Notes: generated by a model from the sequence alone, not told the origin. A stretch of 64,000 nt of DNA from Albibeggiatoa sp964388965 (GCA_964388965.1 CAYMCP010000005.1:1-64000); one strand, 5' to 3'. Positions 27,706 to 37,255 are shown, counted from the stretch's first letter. Program-made: numbers and translations.

Positions 27706-27998
27706 GAAAACCCGGCACTCCTTCCCTTATCGCCCGCGCCGCCTTCATTGCCCTGCTGCTGTCTCACCCCTTTATCGGTTTCTACAGCTTGGGCGGTGCT
27801 TGGCTGCTGCGTTAGCAGGACGTTTTCCCTCTTTGAACTGAAGTAACATCATAATTTAAACAAAAGTAAGTACTCAGACATCACTCAAAGCCTTAGTGAT
27901 TTAGATCAATATGATCATAATCAAGCTAAAAATCGTGCGTTTGTGAACAGAAATCAGTAAAATAGATTGAAAGTAGACTACACCAACGAGGGATAAGT
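27706..27998. other. GC-rich tail of the gene graveyard, then AT-rich DNA before ftsK-like gene
   Basis: 27706-27830 is GC-richer and in one frame reads SLIARAAFIALLLSHPFIGF, possibly a membrane-protein scrap of unknown origin. 27850-27990 is AT-rich and presumably carries the promoter of the next gene. Nothing else was recognised. Confidence 0.35.
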
Positions 27999-30224
27999 GT
28001 GAGCCAAGCCCGACGTAATAAAAAATTCTCTAGTAGTAACAACAACAATCACAAAATTGGTCACGGACTACGTGAAATTTTATTCATCTTCTTTTGTTTC
28101 GTATCACTGTATCTATTGGTCTCGTTATTTACCTATTATCCCGGCGACCCCGGTATTTTTTACAACGGTCAAATAGACGAAGTACGCAATAAAGGAGGGA
28201 TTGCAGGCGCATTATTCGCCGATATTTTTTACTATTTATTTGGCTATTTTGCCTATTTATTTCCGATCATGGTAGGTTATGTTGGATGGATTGTGTATCA
28301 AGGTAAACATCATGCCATTCTTGCAGAACCACGTCATTTAGTCATTCCCGGTATCGGTTTTTTACTGACAATTAGTGCAGGCTGTGGCTTTGCTATCGTG
28401 CATTTTTCTGCTGGCGGAATGCTATTACCTAGTCATGCCGGTGGTGTTCTAGGTACGCTAGTCGGCAAAAACCTACAAGACGTATTTGATCAATTAGGTG
28501 CGACTCTATTACTATTAGGCTTATTTTTAACGGGTATTACCCTATTAACCGGTCTATCTTGGCTGAAATTAATGGATATTTTAGGATTTTACACCATTAG
28601 ATGGACACCCATAGTCAAAGAATTTATGTCGCGTAACTTTTGGCCCTGGATATTACAAGCGTCAAAAATTAGTGTTGAAAAAACGCAAGAATATTCAAAA
28701 TCCGCCTATTTTCAAGCAAAAAAGGGCAGTCAAACCGCATGGCACGCATGGCAAGAGCGACGCGCAAGATGGCGTGAAGAGCGTAGATTATACGAAGAAG
28801 AATATTTTGATGATGATGATGAATACTATTACGACGACGATGAATACGAGGTTGAACAACAAGCGCAATCAACTCAACCGACTAAACCAACTGTACAAAA
28901 AGAGGTGCAACCAAATCCTGACATCTCTCCTGAAATTGAGCGTAAAGTTGAACATATTGAAAAATATGAAGAAATTATTAAAACAAAACCGATTGTAGAT
29001 GAACCTAGCGTTGAAATTCCAGTGTTGGATGATAAGATTTTCCAATTACCAACTTTACAGCTTCTCAATCCAGTACCTGAGCAAATACAAGAGACAGTAA
29101 TGGATTTAAATCATTGGCTAACAATGGGTTTTTCTAATATTCAAGTTGAAATTAAAATCAAAGAAGTCCATCCGGGGCCGGTGCTAACAGACTTTGAAGT
29201 AGAAACCATTACACCTATCAATAAAATGCACTTAGATGATATGGCAGTTGCATTAGGTAATGAACTGGAAAGCTCACACGTACAAATCGTTGAAACCGTG
29301 CCGGGTATATTAGGAGTGGAGATTGCGAATTTAAAACGCCAATCAATTGGTTTACGTGAATTATTAGAATCTCAAGCGTTTACTAAATCCTCCATATTAA
29401 ACCTCGTATTAGGTAAAAACATTGTTGGTGAAACGGTGACAATAGATTTATCTCGTGTTCCTCACATCTTGGTGGCAGGCTATGACGCTAATGAAAAAAA
29501 TACCGGCTTGCATACCTTAATAATGAGCTTGTTATACAAAGCAACACCTGAATCGTTACGTTTAGTGATTGTAGACAATAAGAAAAATGATTTTCAGGAC
29601 TATGCTGAATTGCCACATTTATTAACGCCTTTGGTGAAAAATGTTGCAGATGTCCCCGATATTTTAAAATGGTGTGTACAAGAAATGGAACACCGTTACC
29701 GTATTATGGGAGAATGCGGGGTGCGCAATATCGAAGCTTATAACAAAGCATTAATGGAAGGTGATGATATTCCATTTATTGAAAGCTTGGAACAAGAACC
29801 ACCGCACTTTTTACCTTACATCATTATCTTCATCTCCGAAATCGGTGAATTAATGAAAACCAGTGTTGGTTTAGCGGCGGAAGAATCCATTACTTTATTA
29901 ACTCAAAAATCACGCGCCGCAGGCATTCATGTGATTTTAGCCACAGCAGAACCTACCGTTAGCGTAATCACAGGTTTAATTAAAGCCAATATTCCAACTC
30001 GTTTAGCATTTCGTGTGAATAATAAAAGTGAATCGCGGACAATTCTAGGACAAATGGGCGCGGAAAATCTACTTGGGCACGGTGATATGTTATACATGAC
30101 TGCGGGAACGGGAATGCCAATACGTGTACACGGTTGTCAGATTACAGATAAAGAAATTAAAAAAGTTACCGCCTACTTAAAAGCGCAAATCGAACCAGAA
30201 TATGTAGATTTAAAATTAAATTAG
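27999..30224 (+). CDS. ftsK: FtsK/SpoIIIE-type protein with degenerate ATPase motifs and no gamma domain
   Basis: 741 residues from a GTG at 27999 (GAGG 8 bases upstream). The N-terminal four-helix membrane domain (about 25-190) and an acidic Asp/Tyr-rich linker (about 265-285) resemble FtsK, followed by the alpha-beta motor region. The colinear motor sequence is clear (PHLLTPLVKNV, KWCVQEMEHRY, GVRNIEAYN, RTILGQMGAENLLGHGDMLY). The Walker A site is GYDANEKNTG instead of GTTGSGKSVG. The second acidic motif is IFISEIGEL, where the Walker B Asp is Ser. The C terminus ends right after the motor, so the DNA-reading gamma domain is missing. It probably cannot translocate DNA but may keep a division role at the septum. 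A normal FtsK is expected elsewhere in the genome. Confidence 0.85.
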   Translation: MSQARRNKKFSSSNNNNHKIGHGLREILFIFFCFVSLYLLVSLFTYYPGDPGIFYNGQIDEVRNKGGIAGALFADIFYYLFGYFAYLFPIMVGYVGWIVYQGKHHAILAEPRHLVIPGIGFLLTISAGCGFAIVHFSAGGMLLPSHAGGVLGTLVGKNLQDVFDQLGATLLLLGLFLTGITLLTGLSWLKLMDILGFYTIRWTPIVKEFMSRNFWPWILQASKISVEKTQEYSKSAYFQAKKGSQTAWHAWQERRARWREERRLYEEEYFDDDDEYYYDDDEYEVEQQAQSTQPTKPTVQKEVQPNPDISPEIERKVEHIEKYEEIIKTKPIVDEPSVEIPVLDDKIFQLPTLQLLNPVPEQIQETVMDLNHWLTMGFSNIQVEIKIKEVHPGPVLTDFEVETITPINKMHLDDMAVALGNELESSHVQIVETVPGILGVEIANLKRQSIGLRELLESQAFTKSSILNLVLGKNIVGETVTIDLSRVPHILVAGYDANEKNTGLHTLIMSLLYKATPESLRLVIVDNKKNDFQDYAELPHLLTPLVKNVADVPDILKWCVQEMEHRYRIMGECGVRNIEAYNKALMEGDDIPFIESLEQEPPHFLPYIIIFISEIGELMKTSVGLAAEESITLLTQKSRAAGIHVILATAEPTVSVITGLIKANIPTRLAFRVNNKSESRTILGQMGAENLLGHGDMLYMTAGTGMPIRVHGCQITDKEIKKVTAYLKAQIEPEYVDLKLN

Positions 30225-30339
30225 CATTATTTTAAGCCGCTTTTAGATTTACTATGTTTAACTAGACACTTGCGATTTGAATTCTACACACTGGTTTAAG
30301 CAGATTTTCTATTATAAATCAACATATTAAGGATATTAC

Positions 30340-32037
30340 ATGAAAGTATGGATTCAAGCAAGTCTACTAAGTCTTATTCTGATTACAATTACTAATATTG
30401 CGTATTATGAATCACTTAACAATCAAATTCTGACGCTTTGGGACGATCAAGGTTATATTACTCAAAATCAACAAATTAGAGCATTACATTGGGATAATAT
30501 TGTTTGGTTTTTTACCCACATTCAAATGCACAACTGGCATCCACTCACCTCGATTTCTTATGCTATAGACTATCATTTTTGGCAATTAGACGCATGGGGC
30601 TACCATTTCACCAATTTACTGATACACAACCTTAATGTGATTTGGTTTTTTTTCACAGCATGGCTATTATTTAACATTTACCAGTTAAAACAAACTGATA
30701 ACATAATATTTGCTTTTTTTGCAGCCTTATTATTCGCTATTCACCCGCAACACGTCGAATCTGTCGCATGGTTATCAGAACGTAAAGATGTTTTATTTTT
30801 ATTTTTTACCTTTCCGACCTTAATAGCATACATTTATTACGTTCGTAGTCAAAATTATTACTATTATTTCATTGCATTAGCTTGTTTCATTTGTGCTTTA
30901 CTATCCAAGCCAATGGCTATTACCTTACCTGTTATTTTATTATTACTCGATGTTTTCCCTTTACAACGTACAAAATTAACTCATATCGTAATTTATCCAA
31001 CAAGCTATAGAAAAATAATCCTAGAAAAACTAGCATTTATATTTTTTAGCATCACATCTATTATTATAACTTTAATTGCACAACGTAGCGGTGGCGATCA
31101 AGGTATAACTGTCATATCAGCCAATAATAGTGAAATACAACTTGCAGGTGGTGCAATTCAAAGTTTAGAGCAATTGAGTATCATAGAACGCTTATTAAAT
31201 GCGGCAAACAGTTTAGTACACTATCTAACAAAATTATTTTTCCCCTTACAATTATCACCTTATTACGCTTTACCAGAACAATTTAGTCTCATACCCGTAT
31301 TTGTTGTACTGGCAATCACGCTGCTGTGTTTATACTTCTGGTATCAAAAATACTATATCTCTTTGATTATTTGGCTATTTTATGTCATTACCTTATTACC
31401 CGTTATTGGAATGATTCAAGTAGGCGGACAAGCAGCGGCAGACCGTTATACTTATTTACCTTTACTAGCTTTTTATGTAATTATCGGCTACTTTATTGGA
31501 AAATATTTGTTTAGCAGCTTTAAGCAAAAAAAATATGCTATCTCTTTAACTATTTTAGTCGTTAGCAGTTTGGTTATTTATAATTTAGTAATATTGACGC
31601 AAAAACAAGTATTAATTTGGCGTGATGATTATAGCTTATGGAGACAAGCATATTGGTACGATGATACGAATGATAAAGCGGCGGTAAATCTGGCTGTTTT
31701 GTACGAAAGAGAAGGCAATAATCAAGCTGCTTTATTTTTTTACCAAGCTGCTATCAAAGCGAAACCAGATGTTTTAGCAAGTTATAATTTATTAGCAGAG
31801 TTTTATGTCAGAAATAACAAAATTGATGACGCTCTGGCAATATATGAAAAAATGGACGAAAAAGGCTTAATTGATGCAAAAGGTCTTGTTGCGCAGACTT
31901 ATTTTAATATGACAATGTTATATTTCAATAAAAATCAGTTAGATAAAGCAATTGCAACCGCAAAGAAAACGCTACAAAAACAACCAGAACACGCGCAAGC
32001 ACAAGCATTTCTTCGAGATTATGAGGGTGATTTTTAA
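30340..32037 (+). CDS. TMTC-like membrane protein with C-terminal TPR repeats
   Basis: 565 residues. An N-terminal signal-anchor helix comes first, then about ten membrane segments. The luminal/periplasmic motifs are typical of the TMTC/PMT-like GT-C group: LWDDQGYI near 35, NWHPLTSISYAID near 67, and HPQHVESVAWLSERKDVL (about 137-154). Residues about 450-560 contain three TPR units (AAVNLAVLYEREGNN and following). Such proteins are thought to transfer mannose or other sugars from lipid carriers; the substrate here is unknown. AAGGA lies about 8 bases before the ATG. It is monocistronic, after the ftsK-like gene. Confidence 0.8.
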   Translation: MKVWIQASLLSLILITITNIAYYESLNNQILTLWDDQGYITQNQQIRALHWDNIVWFFTHIQMHNWHPLTSISYAIDYHFWQLDAWGYHFTNLLIHNLNVIWFFFTAWLLFNIYQLKQTDNIIFAFFAALLFAIHPQHVESVAWLSERKDVLFLFFTFPTLIAYIYYVRSQNYYYYFIALACFICALLSKPMAITLPVILLLLDVFPLQRTKLTHIVIYPTSYRKIILEKLAFIFFSITSIIITLIAQRSGGDQGITVISANNSEIQLAGGAIQSLEQLSIIERLLNAANSLVHYLTKLFFPLQLSPYYALPEQFSLIPVFVVLAITLLCLYFWYQKYYISLIIWLFYVITLLPVIGMIQVGGQAAADRYTYLPLLAFYVIIGYFIGKYLFSSFKQKKYAISLTILVVSSLVIYNLVILTQKQVLIWRDDYSLWRQAYWYDDTNDKAAVNLAVLYEREGNNQAALFFYQAAIKAKPDVLASYNLLAEFYVRNNKIDDALAIYEKMDEKGLIDAKGLVAQTYFNMTMLYFNKNQLDKAIATAKKTLQKQPEHAQAQAFLRDYEGDF

Positions 32038-32141
32038 CAAGTTTTATCTGGTTTTGCTAACTTGAGCGGTTCTGGCATTGCGATTGGTAAATTAGATTTT
32101 AAGGCTGTTGCTGTCGGCAAATTGGCATACGTTGGTATATT

Positions 32142-32612
32142 TCACATTTGACAACTTAACATACCATGTTTTTCTAAATAGCGTTGATGATAATCTTCAG
32201 CCGGATAGAATTCATCTGCGGGTATGATTTCAGTCACAATCGGATTTGACCAGATACCAGCTTGCTCAAGTTGTTGTTTGGATAAGATAGCAAGTTGTTT
32301 TTGGGTGTCTGTATGATAAAAAATTGCTGAACGGTATTGCGTTCCGATGTCCGCTCCTTGACGATTTAAAGTAGTTGGATTATGGTTTTGCCAGAAAATA
32401 TCTAGCAATGTTTCATAACTGACAATTTGCTCATCATAAGTAATTTGAATCGCCTCAGCATGTCCAGTTTGACCGCTGCACACCATTTCATAGGTAGGTT
32501 TAGCCTTTGTTCCGCCAGTATAACCAACCTTTGTTTGTTGAACGCCCTGCATATTCTGAAAAACAGCCTCAACACCCCAAAAACAGCCCGCAGCAAAAGT
32601 TGCAATTTCCAT
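32142..32612 (-). CDS. msrA: Peptide methionine sulfoxide reductase A
   Basis: 156 residues, a compact MsrA. It repairs methionine-S-sulfoxide in oxidised proteins. The catalytic Cys10 lies in AAGCFWGVEAVF, and the segments VGYTGG, HAEAIQITYDE, FWQNHNPTTLNRQGADIGTQ (slightly shortened relative to other families) and the C-terminal Cys (LSCQM) for recycling are present. The start at 32612 places the active Cys at the usual distance. It is cytoplasmic, with no signal peptide. Confidence 0.96.
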   Translation of the reverse strand: MEIATFAAGCFWGVEAVFQNMQGVQQTKVGYTGGTKAKPTYEMVCSGQTGHAEAIQITYDEQIVSYETLLDIFWQNHNPTTLNRQGADIGTQYRSAIFYHTDTQKQLAILSKQQLEQAGIWSNPIVTEIIPADEFYPAEDYHQRYLEKHGMLSCQM

Positions 32613-32967
32613 ATTGTGTAATAGATAGCTTGATTAACAGCCTAGGATTATAAAGTATTTGGTAGAAAATTTAATAAATTTATTTGTCTCGTTCGCTTTG
32701 CGGGAATGCTTTTCACGACCTGCTACGTCGAGTTGACTCGTGACGCGGCGCGTCTGGACTGCATTGCTACACGGCATGTGGGAACAAGAATATTCTGATT
32801 TTTAAAAATTTTTACCAGAAAAACAAATAGTTAAATAGTAATCGGTATCATTGATACGATGATTTTATTGAGAATTGCTCTTTTTGTAAATTTGATTATC
32901 ATACACATATAGCGTCCGATAAATATTAAAGGACAACGAACTACTTAACCCAAATTAAAGAAGGCTT
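32613..32967. other. Intergenic between msrA and nadE with a degenerate GACGC-type stretch
   Basis: GACTCGTGACGCGGCGCGTC-like sequence around 32733-32755 is related to the GACGC repeats. The rest is AT-rich upstream DNA for the two divergent genes. No definite promoter was chosen. Confidence 0.4.
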
Positions 32968-34935
32968 ATGAAATATATTCAAGTCGGCGCAGGTGTGCTC
33001 AACCAAACCCCATTAGATTGGGACAGTAATCAAAAAAATATTGAAAATGCACTTGTTCAAGCTCGTCAACAAGGAATTAATATCCTTTGTTTACCTGAAT
33101 TATGTATTAGTGGCTATGGTTGTGAAGATATGTTTCTCGCTCCTGCGACTATTGCGCAATCGCAGCGTGTATTACTAGAACTTCTCCCGCAAACCAAAGA
33201 AATGGTTGTTGCGGTTGGTTTGCCCATATCTTGGCAAAATCGAATTTATAATACAGTGTGTTTGCTTGTAAACGGTGCAATCGCAGGTTTTGTAGCCAAA
33301 CGTTTTTTAGCAAATGATGGGATTCATTATGAATCGCGCTGGTTTCATCCTTGGCCACGCGGTGTATACAGCAAAATCGACATTCATGGTCAAACTTACC
33401 CTATTGGTGACATCTTTTTTAATTGCGGCGGAGTAAGAATTGGTTTTGAAATTTGTGAAGAAGCATGGGTTGCCAATCGTCCGGGTATACAACTGGCGCA
33501 AAAAGGCGTAGACATCATTCTTAATCCTAGTGCCAGTCATTTTGCATTCGACAAGCACCTTGTGCGCGAACGTTTTGTATTAGAAGGGTCACGCGCTTTC
33601 AGCGTCAGTTACATTTATACCAATTTACTTGGCAATGAAGCAGGACGCGCAATTTACGACGGAGATAGTTTAATAGCCAGCGCAGGACAACTATTAACTA
33701 CAGGTAAACGCTTTAGTTTTAAAGATTTTTACGTTATTAGCACTTCTGTAGACGTAGACTTAACCCGCATGACCCAAGCACGTACTGGTGAATCTGTCCC
33801 CAATTTAGAAACGCTCATTTCAGTCCCCTTTACTTATCCGTTACACGCTCCTCAATCGCCAAATATTCCAATGAAATCATGGGAATACAGTCCAACGCTA
33901 AAAGAAGAGGAATTTACTCGATCGGTCAGTTTAGGCTTATTTGATTACTTGCGTAAAAGTCGTGCTCAAGGATTTGTATTATCCCTCAGTGGCGGAGCTG
34001 ACTCATCAGCAATTGCTTGTCTAGTACGTTTAATGGTCGAATTGGGTTGTTTAGAATTAGGTACGGACAATTTTTGCGCAAAATTACCTATTAATCTCGT
34101 TAATACCACCACAGCAGCCGATATTATCCACGATTTATTAACTTGTGTTTATCAAGCAACTAAAAATTCTAGCAAAACAACTCGACGTGCCGCGTCCACA
34201 TTGGCACAAAATTTAGGGGCGCGTTATTTAGAAGTAAATGTTGACGAACTTGTAGAAGGCTATTCAAAACTGATTGAAAAAGCAATGAATATTAAACTTA
34301 ACTGGCAACAACATGACATCGCATTACAAAATATTCAGGCACGTAGTCGCGCCCCTAGTGTCTGGATGATTGCCAATATTAATAATTCATTATTACTTGC
34401 GACAAGCAATCGTTCTGAAGTCGCATTAGGCTACGCAACGATGGACGGCGATACGGCAGGCTCACTCAGTCCAATTGCGGGAATTGATAAACATTTCTTA
34501 CGCCAATGGTTACGTTGGTTAGAAAATCAAGGACCGACACATTTAAAACCCATTCCATCATTATCACTGATTAATCAACAAGCTCCAACCGCTGAATTGC
34601 GTCCCGAAACGATGCAACAAACTGACGAAGATGATTTAATGCCTTACCATTTGGTTAATGTGATTGAAAAAGCCGCGATTCGTGACAGGCAAACGCCGTA
34701 TGAAATTTTTTGCTTATTGCGACATACTTATCATGATTATAATGATGAACAGTTATTACTGTGGATTGAACGTTTCTTTAGGTTGTGGAGTCGGAATCAG
34801 TGGAAACGTGAACGTTATGCCCCTAGTTTTCATTTAGATGATGTTAATTTAGACCCGCGCAGTTGGTGTCGTTTCCCAATTTTGAGTGGTGGTTTTAACC
34901 GTGAATTACAAGAAATGTACACCAAAGCAAAATAA
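32968..34935 (+). CDS. nadE: Glutamine-dependent NAD+ synthase
   Basis: 655 residues, the two-domain form. The N-terminal nitrilase-type glutaminase (about 1-290) has the Glu of LPELCISGYG, a Lys in the middle strand region, and the catalytic Cys in GFEICEEAW (about residue 163). It passes ammonia to the C-terminal synthetase domain, whose ATP pyrophosphatase loop is LSLSGGADSS (about 338). NRSEVALGYATMDGD and PTAELRP complete the adenylation site. The protein converts deamido-NAD to NAD with glutamine. It is monocistronic; the next gene follows after about 80 bp on the same strand. Confidence 0.97.
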   Translation: MKYIQVGAGVLNQTPLDWDSNQKNIENALVQARQQGINILCLPELCISGYGCEDMFLAPATIAQSQRVLLELLPQTKEMVVAVGLPISWQNRIYNTVCLLVNGAIAGFVAKRFLANDGIHYESRWFHPWPRGVYSKIDIHGQTYPIGDIFFNCGGVRIGFEICEEAWVANRPGIQLAQKGVDIILNPSASHFAFDKHLVRERFVLEGSRAFSVSYIYTNLLGNEAGRAIYDGDSLIASAGQLLTTGKRFSFKDFYVISTSVDVDLTRMTQARTGESVPNLETLISVPFTYPLHAPQSPNIPMKSWEYSPTLKEEEFTRSVSLGLFDYLRKSRAQGFVLSLSGGADSSAIACLVRLMVELGCLELGTDNFCAKLPINLVNTTTAADIIHDLLTCVYQATKNSSKTTRRAASTLAQNLGARYLEVNVDELVEGYSKLIEKAMNIKLNWQQHDIALQNIQARSRAPSVWMIANINNSLLLATSNRSEVALGYATMDGDTAGSLSPIAGIDKHFLRQWLRWLENQGPTHLKPIPSLSLINQQAPTAELRPETMQQTDEDDLMPYHLVNVIEKAAIRDRQTPYEIFCLLRHTYHDYNDEQLLLWIERFFRLWSRNQWKRERYAPSFHLDDVNLDPRSWCRFPILSGGFNRELQEMYTKAK

Positions 34936-35018
34936 AATGTTAAATCAAAAATTCCAAACATTGGAGTGTAAAATTTGTTTTGCCACACGCTTTCAAGACA
35001 ATAAACTGGACAAAAACA

Positions 35019-36356
35019 ATGGAACAAGTTGATACCTTAATTTACGCAGGTTGGGTTATTCCAGTCGAACCAGACAATACAGTTTATAATCATCATGCTG
35101 TTGCCATTCGAGAGGGTAAAATTGTTGCCATTGTGCCTAGTAATGAAGCCGCTCATCGCTTTTTACCACGCATGACACACCGCTTATCAACTCATTTGTT
35201 AATGCCGGGTTTTATTAATACACATACTCATGCCGCGATGACACTACTACGTGGTTTTGCGGATGATCTACCATTAAATGAATGGCTTACTCAACATATT
35301 TGGCCGGCTGAATCAGCTTGTATTAGCGCGGAATTTATCATTGATGGGACGCAGTTAGCGATTGCTGAAATGCTACGCGCTGGTGTAACGTGTTTTAATG
35401 ATATGTATTTTTTTCCAGATGTCATGGTAGAAGTGGTAGAAAAAACGGGAGTACGTGCCACAATTGGCTTAATTGTATTAGATTTTCCCACCGCATGGGC
35501 TAATAATGCAGAGGAATATTTACAAAAAGCAAAAATGGTTTATGCACAATATCAAGATAATCCATTAATTAAATTTGCATTAGCTCCTCACGCACCTTAT
35601 ACCGTTTCGGATGAGCCATTGCGACAAGTCAAAGCTTTTGCGGATAAGTGGCAAGTACCGATTCATATCCATATCCATGAAACAGCAGAAGAAATTGAGG
35701 ACTCGCTGAAAAATCATGGTGAACGTCCCTTAACTCGTTTACATAATTTAGGGTTAGTCGATTCAAAATTATTAAGCGTTCATGCGACACAATTAAGTGA
35801 AGCTGAAATTAGCCTACTTGCTAAACAAGGTGCGCACGTTGTTCATTGTCCTGAATCGAATTTAAAATTAGCAAGTGGTTTTTGTCCAGTAGATAAACTA
35901 TTAAAAGCAGGTGTTAATGTCGCGCTGGGTACAGACGGGGCGGCTAGTAATAATGATTTAGACATGTTGGGAGAAATGCGCATTGCTGCTTTATTATCAA
36001 AAGGAATCAGCAATGACGCAAGTAGCGTTCCTGCACATCAAGCATTACGCATGGCAACATTAAATGGCGCGAAAGCTTTAGGTATTGATGATATAACAGG
36101 CTCTTTAAAAATTGGTAAATCGGCAGATATTGTCGCGCTCGATATGCAAACTTTAGAAACAATGCCAATGTATGATCCGATTTCACAAATTGTTTACGCA
36201 ACGAGTCGTGATAAAGTATCAGATGTTTGGGTTGCGGGAGAACATTTGTTAAAATCACGCGCCTTAACTCGTATTGATATTCATGAATTAATGAGCAAAG
36301 TGACTGCATGGCGAGTGAAAGTTGATAAGGCTGTTGCTGCTGCTAATCAAGCCTAA
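35019..36356 (+). CDS. mtaD: 5-methylthioadenosine/S-adenosylhomocysteine deaminase (TrzA/ATZ family)
   Basis: About 445 residues from the ATG at 35019; a TTG at 34980 would add 13 residues not seen in the family. It is a metal-dependent amidohydrolase. Metal ligands are the His pair in NTHTHAAMTLLRG (about 58-70), the His of HIHIHETAEE, the His of LSVHATQL and the Asp of LGTDGAASNNDLDM. It deaminates MTA/SAH to the inosyl forms, part of purine and methionine salvage. Related amidohydrolases with other substrates cannot be excluded from sequence alone, but the DLPLNEWL motif fits MtaD. Confidence 0.88.
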   Translation: MEQVDTLIYAGWVIPVEPDNTVYNHHAVAIREGKIVAIVPSNEAAHRFLPRMTHRLSTHLLMPGFINTHTHAAMTLLRGFADDLPLNEWLTQHIWPAESACISAEFIIDGTQLAIAEMLRAGVTCFNDMYFFPDVMVEVVEKTGVRATIGLIVLDFPTAWANNAEEYLQKAKMVYAQYQDNPLIKFALAPHAPYTVSDEPLRQVKAFADKWQVPIHIHIHETAEEIEDSLKNHGERPLTRLHNLGLVDSKLLSVHATQLSEAEISLLAKQGAHVVHCPESNLKLASGFCPVDKLLKAGVNVALGTDGAASNNDLDMLGEMRIAALLSKGISNDASSVPAHQALRMATLNGAKALGIDDITGSLKIGKSADIVALDMQTLETMPMYDPISQIVYATSRDKVSDVWVAGEHLLKSRALTRIDIHELMSKVTAWRVKVDKAVAAANQA

Positions 36357-36367
36357 TTTTTAGTACA

Positions 36368-36610
36368 TAGGCATTACGCAGTTAAAGTATTCCTCGTCCC
36401 AATGGTCTCCGTTGGGAAGCAGCAAGGACGCTCTGCGTCCTGATTTATTGTGAGTTGCAAATATAGCTGAAAACTCTGAAAAAGTTTGTAAGTCATTGAT
36501 TTTATATGGAGCGTATTTGCATAAGTGATTGATTTTATTATAGGCAAAAAAAGTTTTTCGGCGTTCTCAGAAATATAGCGTAAAATTTTCATTTAAACTG
36601 CGTAACTCCT
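36368..36610. repeat. Inverted-repeat element of the TAGGCGTTACGCAG family, copy 2, carrying a nested 104-bp element
   Basis: The ends TAGGCATTACGCAGTTAAA and TTTAAACTGCGTAACTCCTA are inverted. The element is flanked by GTACA on both sides (TAGTACA if read most generously), a probable target duplication. The left part carries CCTCGTCCCAATGGTCTCC and GGACGCTCTGCGTCC, which also occur in the damaged copy at 45453-45566. The 104-bp copy D interrupts it at 36467. Confidence 0.82.
36467..36570. mobile_element. 104-bp MITE-like element, copy D
   Basis: Same length and ends as copies B and C, in the orientation of copy C. It is flanked by AAATATAG on both sides, an 8-bp target duplication. The comparison copy at 45453-45566 lacks the insertion and shows the uninterrupted site GCAAATA. 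Confidence 0.9.
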
Positions 36611-36659
36611 AGTACAAGTAATTTTCTGTTTTTTAGTTTTAAACGACATGAAGGACAAA

Positions 36660-37085
36660 ATGATGCAACGACGTGAATTTATCCAAGCTGTAGCCGCTAC
36701 AAGTATCATTGCGCCACAATGGGCGACGGCTGAGGCGACTTTACCCGAATTATTAGGAGCGGGGGGATTATTTTATACTAAAGATAATCCCGGACGTTGG
36801 GCAAAAAAGGTAAGTGGACATTTGCCAAATTTAACGGTTGAATCCAAATCTGATACTAACGTGATCTTGAAAGCAGAAACGGATCATGTGATGAGTGGTT
36901 ATAAGCATTACATCGTAAAACACACTTTACTTGATGATAAATTCCAATTTTTAGATGATCATTTATTCGATCCTGAAACGGAAGAAGAACCTGTTTCAAT
37001 TCACACAATCGAGTATAGCGGCATAATTTACGTGGTAAGCCATTGCAATAAGCATGATGCGTGGCTGAATGTATTTGAAATATAA
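36660..37085 (+). CDS. Tat-exported desulfoferrodoxin / superoxide-reductase-like protein
   Basis: About 141 residues. AAGGAC 8 bases upstream favours the ATG at 36660 over the one at 36648. A twin-arginine signal (QRREFIQAVAATS) ends near ATAEA. The mature part resembles class II desulfoferrodoxin (neelaredoxin): SGHLPNLTVE, DHVMSGYKHYIVKHTLL and SHCNKHDAWL. These provide the expected His, His, His, Cys and His of an Fe(His)4Cys centre. The spacing in the middle is looser than in canonical enzymes (no HPM motif). It would act in the periplasm, detoxifying superoxide or binding iron, in keeping with life at an oxygen-sulfide interface. Confidence 0.75.
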   Translation: MMQRREFIQAVAATSIIAPQWATAEATLPELLGAGGLFYTKDNPGRWAKKVSGHLPNLTVESKSDTNVILKAETDHVMSGYKHYIVKHTLLDDKFQFLDDHLFDPETEEEPVSIHTIEYSGIIYVVSHCNKHDAWLNVFEI

Positions 37086-37104
37086 AAGATTTTCATAGTA
37101 AATC

Positions 37105-37208
37105 CTCGTTCTATGCGCTGCATAGAATGAGCTACTGACGCACTACGTCAGATTGTAGTGGACGCTGGTGCGTCCTGTGGCATGATGACGCGGTGTGTCG
37201 TCACTAGT
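37105..37208. repeat. GACGC-type palindromic intergenic repeat
   Basis: Contains GTTCTATGCGCTGCATAGAA, TGACGCACTACGTCA and GGACGCTGGTGCGTCC units, then ATGACGCGGTGTGTCGTCAC. It matches the composition of the copies near 9944 and 47520 and lies just upstream of recX. Confidence 0.65.
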
Positions 37209-37255
37209 CAAGTTTCTATTTTTCAATAATTTTCCTTTCACTAATTTTATTTATT

